Shown here piece after piece: positions 50,600 to 64,000 of a stretch of DNA of 64,000 nt (within the stretch, counting starts at the first letter, position 1; each line of letters begins with the position of its first letter). Source of the DNA: Otis tarda (taxonomy: Eukaryota; Chordata; Aves; Otidiformes; Otididae); the NCBI GenBank assembly GCA_026413225.1, contig CM048553.1, forward strand, positions 112,613,190-112,677,189. The letters are read 5' to 3'. The notes beneath the pieces were generated by a model. It saw only the letters and a list, made by a program, of their open reading frames with translations, searched no databases and was not told the origin of the DNA. The translations under genes were made by a program, and so were the position numbers.

Positions 50600-50725
50600 G
50601 GGGACTACTATTATCCGTACTACAAAGATGGGTAAATTAATGTGAGGCCTGAACTGACTGAACAACTTAGCCAAGCTCCAAACAGGAAATCTGTAGCACA
50701 GCTAGAAATTGAATCTTGACCCTTA
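50600..50725 (+). repeat. Possible ancient MIR-like fragment
   Basis: ACTACTATTATCCGTACTAC, AAGATGGGTAAATTAATGTG, AACAACTTAGCCAAGCTCC and GCACAGCTAGAAATTGAATC follow the order of the MIR consensus. Best of the three such patches in the window. Confidence 0.5.
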
Positions 50726-51528
50726 TCCAAGTGTATCTTGTCTACAAGGTCATCTCTCATCTGGCTGGACTGGTCTCCAGAAGAAGGAATTATTTCCTAC
50801 AGCAGAATCACTGCTATATTCACTTTAGCTGTCTCAAAATGGGAAGAGATGCTTATTCACATAGGCAAGCACATCCCAAAGCTGTGCAGTCCTAAGCATG
50901 ATGAAGTGGGGCTACAACAGTCCGTTCCCCAGTGTACCCCCAAGTCATGGTTAGGTGACCGGAGGGGAGAGAGTTGGCCCCTAAAGGAGCCTAAATCCTA
51001 AAAAGATTTTGAGGCAGTCCATGAGGCAATTATCTGGCAGAGCTGTCCCATCCATCAGTTCGTGCAAGCATTAAATAATGGTTTTGCTACAAACTCAGCT
51101 GCCTTTGCACAGGTTAAGCCCCTGCCTCCATCCTGGAATGGAACAGCCATTTTCACTTTGCATTTTCACTTCACCTTCACTTATGCAGTCCAATGTCCAG
51201 TTAAGGGGCAGTGATTTCCAAACTCATTCAAGTACAACCATGCTCTTTGGTCATTTATTTTGTATCTCTGTTCATTGTGTCAGGTGCAGTGTTCTTAACA
51301 TTACAGGTATAAGCTGATTATTTTTAATATTGGCAACATCCTTGAACTTCACTTCATCCAAATTTTCATGTGATCTCTTATTTAAACAGAGTAATAAAAA
51401 TAATTTGGATTTATTGAGACAGACAGCAGGGACATTGTACAAATGTTTTTATATGAGTTGCCAGCAGCTCTTGTAATACATTAATTTGGGAGACTTCAGG
51501 TCTTAACTTTTTATTTTTTCCCTTACGC

Positions 51529-51657
51529 TGCCACAACAGAACGATATTTAAACAGTTTGTACAAGCTAAAGCCTTGAGTTATCTCCAAATTGACAGCTGC
51601 AGGTTGGGAAGTGTGAGTGAAAACTTGTCTGTGCTGCTGATAGCCAAAAAGTTCCAG
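51529..51657 (+). pseudogene. ENOSF1: ENOSF1 remnant exon, open throughout but without splice sites
   Basis: 43 codons, the same length as the family exon, read CHNRTIFKQFVQAKAL, LQIDSCRLGSVSENLSVLL and IAKKFQ with about three quarters identity. The bases before it are CCCTTACGC where an AG acceptor should end, and those after it are AGCAAG where a GT donor should start. Both splice sites look lost. Confidence 0.95.
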
Positions 51658-51878
51658 AGCAAGGCTCTGCAAAATGGAGCAGCAATGAGAAAATCTTTCT
51701 TTCCTCACCCCCCAAGCCAGTCTGATTAGTTTCTTCAGCTGTCACGCTTGTGATTTCTGAGCGTAACCTTGCATGCACTGCTGTAATTTTCTTTGTTTCA
51801 TGTCATGCTGCAGGGTTGCACCAAAGGGCTTTCGATGTCTTAGTACTGGGCACTGTCTTTCTCTAGTATGGACTTGAG

Positions 51879-51949
51879 GGTCTCTGTCAATCAGTCCAGC
51901 ACTTGATAGTATTTGTTTATATCCCAGTATCTCAAAGCCTTAAAAGCAG
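51879..51949 (+). pseudogene. ENOSF1: ENOSF1 remnant exon, 3' part
   Basis: The frame GLCQSVQHLIVFVYIPVSQ, then SLKSR, matches family GLCELVQHLIIFDYISVSASLENR up to the donor CAG|GTTAGT. The upstream codons VCPHAGGV are not found next to it; a CATGCTGCAGGG about 70 bp earlier may be their remnant. Confidence 0.85.
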
Positions 51950-53880
51950 GTTAGTTATACAAAATACTGCAGTAGCAATTGACTATGTTATTTTTCTTAA
52001 AAAAAGATGTTGCTACCTGGTGGTCACAGCATGCATTTGTTCCTTTCATAGCTTCCCAAAAGGATCTAACAACGTCCCATGTTTTGCTTAAAACACTGCT
52101 CTGAATATAGCCTGCAGTCACACTAGTCATCTTCGCAGCAGTGAACAGTCTTCATATTCTGCAAATCAAAATTCCTTGAGTACCTCCTGTTTTAAGTCTT
52201 TGAATATTCGTATTTTTTGCTTGAAATCATAGAAGTCTCATACCTATTAATTTTAAATATACGTATTTTCACTTTTATTCACATTAAAGTCTGCTGTGTA
52301 AAATCTGGCTACATTTGCTGAAATGCCCTGCAGATTCCACCTTATCTGACACATTGCACAAAGAGGTTTCCAGCAAAAGGAACGTAACTTGCTACGTGTA
52401 GGCAGAACTGTTAAGTGAATTTGCAACTTAAACTTGTTTCTTGTACTTTAGAGGACTGTAAATACACTCAAGAACATTTAACTTAACTTAGAAAAGTATG
52501 CACATGGTAAGAAGCTGCTGACAACCTACAGCTGAGAGGTATCATTAATGCAGGTGACACCTAGAATATCCGAAATAGGTGGCTTTAAAATATAAGACTT
52601 GCAGAGCTGACATGAAATTTATTAGAAGGAGCATGTGACATGGCTTTCAAGTCTAGTAACAAGAATACTGCTACTATCTGTAGAGTTTAGTAATTCTAAA
52701 GAAGGTAAGACCCAAGTGTGTTTAACTACAGGTTGGCTACTGAGTGTCCATTTAACGGAGCCTCAGAAACCGACAGGTTTGATCAATGTATCAAATTTAT
52801 CGAATGATCTCAGCAGAAAAAGCACGTAGTCTGACCACCTCTGTTCAAGATGGACTACAGTAGATATTGAGGAGAACCTTTCTAATAAGCAGTGGCCTAC
52901 TTACATTTAATGTACTTACAAAAGGTAAGTTACATTCTTTTTCTGCAATTCTGTTGTGTTGGGCTAAATGTCAGGAAAAGAGAACAAGAATTTATTTTTT
53001 GAGCACATGACATGTTGCTACAAAAAATTTAGTCTAAAGATGAGTGATCAGCATGATGGAGATCAGTATAATGAGATTTGCAAATAATTTTGATGCAAAA
53101 TATGCTTTTGAAAATTATAATCAATTTGGTTTAAGAAAGATGCAACAGTCCTCTTATGCAGGCCCCTGAATGAATGGAATCAAAGCATATGGTTTATTAA
53201 ATTCTTAGAATTATCTCAAATGGTACACTTTAACAATTATATTTACCCATTTACTGACTTTAAAAATTAATTTAAAAATTACAATGCATTTCTGTTTGTG
53301 TGTTCAAATACGTACTGAATATGCCATGTCTGACTATTAACCATGGATCTATTCACAACTGAATTCTTGAAGGGAAATTTTATAAAGACTGAAGTTACTG
53401 CAGATGTTGCAAGGACAAGGAGAGATGAAAGCTGATTTCCACTCAGATTTAATTAATAAGCTTCAGTCCTACAAAAACCACCATGTCTAACTTTTACTGC
53501 TCCAGGCTGCAAAATTAGTTCATATGTTTGTGAGATCTGGTTTTAAATGGTGACAGACAGATTATTACTAATACTGTCTGGTAACCTGTGTTTAACTACA
53601 GCTCTGTTTGATTTCTATCAAATTCTTCATTCATATACGGCTGGGGAATAAAAATAAAATGCTGATACAGAGATGTTATGCAGAGATTGCATTTCAGATA
53701 AGGCTCCATTAAGATCTTTTGTCTTCCTGCTGGTTCATCTGTGAAGACCATGGGAGTTTGCTTTTGCTTGCTAGATCTCACCCTCCAGATCCCAAAGTAA
53801 AACAGAATTTACCTTTGCTTTCCAACTCTTACTGACTACTAACCAGAAACAAATATACTAAAATTAAATATGCATCATCC
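51950..53880. other. Non-coding DNA between the last ENOSF1 remnant and the TYMS 3' end
   Basis: The two C-terminal ENOSF1 exons would be expected here. A very weak candidate (SHLRSS...FK-like reading at about 52127-52196) is not convincing. No repeats or other genes are recognised; AT-rich. Confidence 0.5.
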
Positions 53881-53889
53881 CTTCCAGAA

Positions 53890-54342
53890 GATGTTTTAAA
53901 AAAAACTTTATTAAACATACACTCTTTAGAACATATTCAAAGACTTCTACAGCCTTCAAGGAATCCTCTATCGTACATAAAAGCTCTTATTTTCAGTACT
54001 AAACAAAGCATGTAAGCTCTAAATAAAGCATGTAAGCAAGTGGTACTCACACATAGTAACTGAACTGTAACAGAAGTGGCCACTGGTAACTGAAACAATG
54101 TGTAGAAAACTATCTCATTAACAACTTAAAACTGGGTTAGTATCTGCATAGTACAGCAGCAATAATCTGTTCTGTACAACTACAGTTTAGTACTGAAGGC
54201 AGTTCTGGTCCAATAGTATCTGGGTTTTTTTAATACTAAAGTATGTATCTTTTGAAGTATATAAAACCCTCATAACTTTAAGTCCAGAAAAAGCTAAGTA
54301 GCTTAGGTACATTTCCACATTAATAAAAGCTGGTTTATAGCA
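53890..54342 (-). other. TYMS: TYMS 3' UTR
   Basis: About 450 bp from the stop to a canonical AATAAA on the - strand (53912-53907), a usual length for TYMS. It contains an imperfect 20-bp tandem duplication (54001-54040) around GCATGTAAGC. Confidence 0.7.
53907..53912 (-). terminator. TYMS: TYMS polyadenylation signal
   Basis: AATAAA on the - strand about 430 bp after the TAA, the first canonical hexamer in a suitable position. Confidence 0.7.
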
Positions 54343-62214
<7,872 letters not shown>

Positions 62215-62325
62215 GGCGGGCGAGAGGCGCCCCGGGCCGCTCCCTGCGGGCTGGGATGGGTTCCTGCTGCCCGGCTGTCCCCCTCCCGCCGGCCGCCGCT
62301 CCTCCGAGCCCGCCAAAGCCCGGCC

Positions 62326-62336
62326 TTTCCCGCCAA
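62326..62336 (+). promoter_or_regulatory. TYMS: Candidate E2F site
   Basis: TTTCCCGCCAA matches the E2F consensus TTTSSCGC about 110 bp upstream of the TYMS ATG. TYMS is a known E2F target in other vertebrates; binding here is inferred. Confidence 0.55.
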
Positions 62337-62372
62337 GCGCCGCCGAAGGGCGGGCGGAGCGGGCCGCCACCG

Positions 62373-62412
62373 CCTTCTCCTTCCCTTCCCCTTCCCCTTC
62401 CCCGCCCGCCCT
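62373..62412 (-). promoter_or_regulatory. TYMS: G-run tract upstream of TYMS (potential G-quadruplex)
   Basis: On the - strand, the TYMS coding strand, six or seven runs of three or more G are spaced by one or two bases (GGGCGGGCGGGG then AAGGGG repeats), about 160-200 bp before the ATG. The + strand is pure pyrimidine from 62373 to 62403. It sits where the human gene carries its 28-bp tandem repeats, which are not seen here. Confidence 0.7.
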
Positions 62413-62874
62413 GCTACAGCCCTCCCCTCGCCGGCGACCTCTCAGCGCTGCCGCCTCCTGCCTCAGTCGCAGGGAGAGAATCTGTGACCCCCTCGGCCCC
62501 GTTGGGGAGGGTCGGGCCCAGCCCCCCGCCGCAGGGCCGGAGGGGAGCTGAGGGGTCAGGCGGGGCGTAGGGGAGCCCCAAGGCCGCGCTGAGGCGGGCG
62601 GCCCGTGTCCCCTCCGGTGCGGCCCCTGTGAACTTCTTCGCCTTTGGCTGGAAATCTCCACAGCCGGCCGTCTCTGGCCACGGGTGGGCCTTGGGCCCCT
62701 GACGGAGGGCGGTCCCCAGCACCTAATCCCAGTCTGTGCTCCAGACCACACTGGTTTCTCCTCATTCGGCTCCCAACGCGGTGCTCTCTGAAAATTCCCT
62801 AGGTATACTCTGTTAGTCAAAACGAACGGACTCTTCTCTGAATATTTCTTCGTTAGTATATCCAACATAAGCAT

Positions 62875-64000
62875 TTTGTAAGAGTCACCTCTCAGATAAA
62901 AGCCAACTTTCTGACAACTGGTGTGATAACAGGAATTACGACTGCTAATCTCTCATGATTAGGAGCCTGTAAAACAGGTGTAGATAATGGCGGTTGGATG
63001 GAACAGAAGGCTGTGGAGTAGAAAATACTACTTCTCACAGCTGTCAGGAAACTATATCCTTCCCACTAATTAAAACAGAGAAATCGCCTTTTTCTTGCAT
63101 AAATATAAACTTACATGTATAGAAATAAAGGAAAAAATATGATATAATCACAGTATGGTTGGTTGTCTATACTCATATCTCATATAAATGGTTTTATACA
63201 CTTTTACATAAATACAATCTATTTAGCGGAGACACAATTGGAAGCGGTGACTGTAACTGTGAAAAAAAACACTTAGAAATGCCAGGCATAGCAAATGAAA
63301 CCAATTTACCTAGAGCTCTGCTTCTAACTGAGAAATATATCAGTTCTTAACCTTTATTATAATTTGCAAACACCGTTGCAAGCTAATGTGTATAATTTAG
63401 GAAGAAGCAAACATCTTTTCTGATAAAGGATTCCCTGTTCATCATGACTCCAGAGGCGAACTACAAGTAAATGCCAAAAGCAGAAGACTTACTCATTTCT
63501 GCATATTCAGAAAAGTCATTTAATGTACATGATAAACATCAAAAGCAACTAGAAGAAGAAATGGAACATTTTCATTGGAAAATAATATGCTACATGCATA
63601 TGGAAATCTGGTTGATTCAGACTTAGCTAAATGTGCAACATCTGTAGGGACCAATCTTGAAAAGGCTTAAGAATGTGCTTGAATTTAAGTATTCAAATAG
63701 GAATTATTTGTATGCTTACAGCTGATTATTTCTTTAAATCTTTGCATAACCAGGGCCATAGCTGGTTATCAAAGATCACCTAATTTACAAGATAAATAAC
63801 GTTGTATTTAGATAAATGAATATTAACATGAATTTGAATTTGGTTTTGAATTAAAAGATTTCTACAGTCTTCAGTTGCTAGCTCATATGTCACAGTATTT
63901 TCTAAGGAAAATTTTATTTATATGCTACTATTTTAACCATAGTCATTTAACAATTAGCTGTATGTTGAGCTTATAGAGGTGTTTCACCTAAGAAGTATAT
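62875..64000. other. AT-rich DNA upstream of TYMS, nothing recognised
   Basis: No exon, repeat family or RNA gene is visible in the last 1.1 kb. In human CLUL1 lies beyond TYMS; no part of it was recognised here. Confidence 0.6.

Larger units (their letters stand above)
37419..51949 (+). pseudogene. ENOSF1: ENOSF1 unitary pseudogene (enolase superfamily, L-fuconate dehydratase)
   Basis: Ten exon remnants, in the right order and on the expected strand, match successive parts of vertebrate ENOSF1 as I know it: 37419-37498, 38996-39111, 41758-41784, 42664-42741, 42933 to about 43060, 46139-46260, 47359-47505, 48127-48168, 51529-51657 and 51879-51949. In living species the mitochondrial enzyme dehydrates L-fuconate, and its transcript overlaps TYMS in antisense. 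Here the frame is broken many times: stops at 39109, 42995 and 46232, a likely frame shift in the 42664 exon, lost splice sites around 51529-51657, and the metal ligand Glu of WIEEP changed to Lys. At least two internal exons and the C-terminal exons are not recognisable. Introns survive and the place between YES1 and TYMS is ancestral, so this is the decayed orthologue and not a retrocopy. A short truncated product from part of the gene cannot be excluded. Confidence 0.88.

Noticed and set aside
37419-51949. ENOSF1 as a processed retrocopy
   Set aside because: Exons are separated by introns with remaining splice signals, and the locus is syntenic with the human gene order.
52127-52196. Possible penultimate ENOSF1 exon (SHLRSS...SCFK)
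   Set aside because: Length and place fit but identity is too low to separate it from chance.

Overview
The window is nuclear DNA from a bird. The evidence is several 3'-anchored CR1 LINE fragments with the octamer-like 3' tail, two solo LTRs of the kinds common in bird genomes, short GT-AG introns, and a YES1 protein of 541 codons like avian c-Yes. A few residues differ from the chicken protein as I remember it, which hints at a non-chicken bird; the species cannot be named from the sequence alone.

Layout: (1) 1-15.2 kb is non-coding DNA, probably the first intron of YES1. It holds a 5'-truncated CR1, a solo LTR, T-rich tracts and some odd inverted repeats. (2) 15.2-30.0 kb on the + strand carries all 11 coding exons of YES1, a Src-family tyrosine kinase. 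They join in frame to 1626 nt including the stop codon. A 3' UTR with several poly(A) signals runs to about 33.3 kb. (3) 33.3-37.4 kb is intergenic with little recognisable content. (4) 37.4-52 kb on the + strand contains ten recognisable exons of ENOSF1, the enolase-superfamily L-fuconate dehydratase. The gene is ruined: in-frame stops, frame breaks, lost splice sites, a metal-ligand Glu replaced by Lys, and missing exons. CR1, LTR and GC-rich insertions lie in its introns. (5) 53.9-62.2 kb on the - strand carries the complete seven-exon TYMS gene (thymidylate synthase, 302 aa), driven from a CpG island at about 61.7-62.7 kb. (6) 62.8-64 kb is AT-rich DNA with nothing recognised.

The order YES1 - ENOSF1 - TYMS, with ENOSF1 and YES1 on one strand and TYMS convergent, matches the human 18p11.32 arrangement. 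The broken copy is therefore the orthologue in its ancestral place, a unitary pseudogene, and not a stray retrocopy. This is the main discovery of the window: apparent loss of ENOSF1, the natural antisense partner of TYMS in human, between two intact and well conserved neighbours. No new enzyme system, CRISPR array, tRNA or rRNA gene was seen. Comparisons with human and chicken proteins rest on memory of those families; no database search was run.
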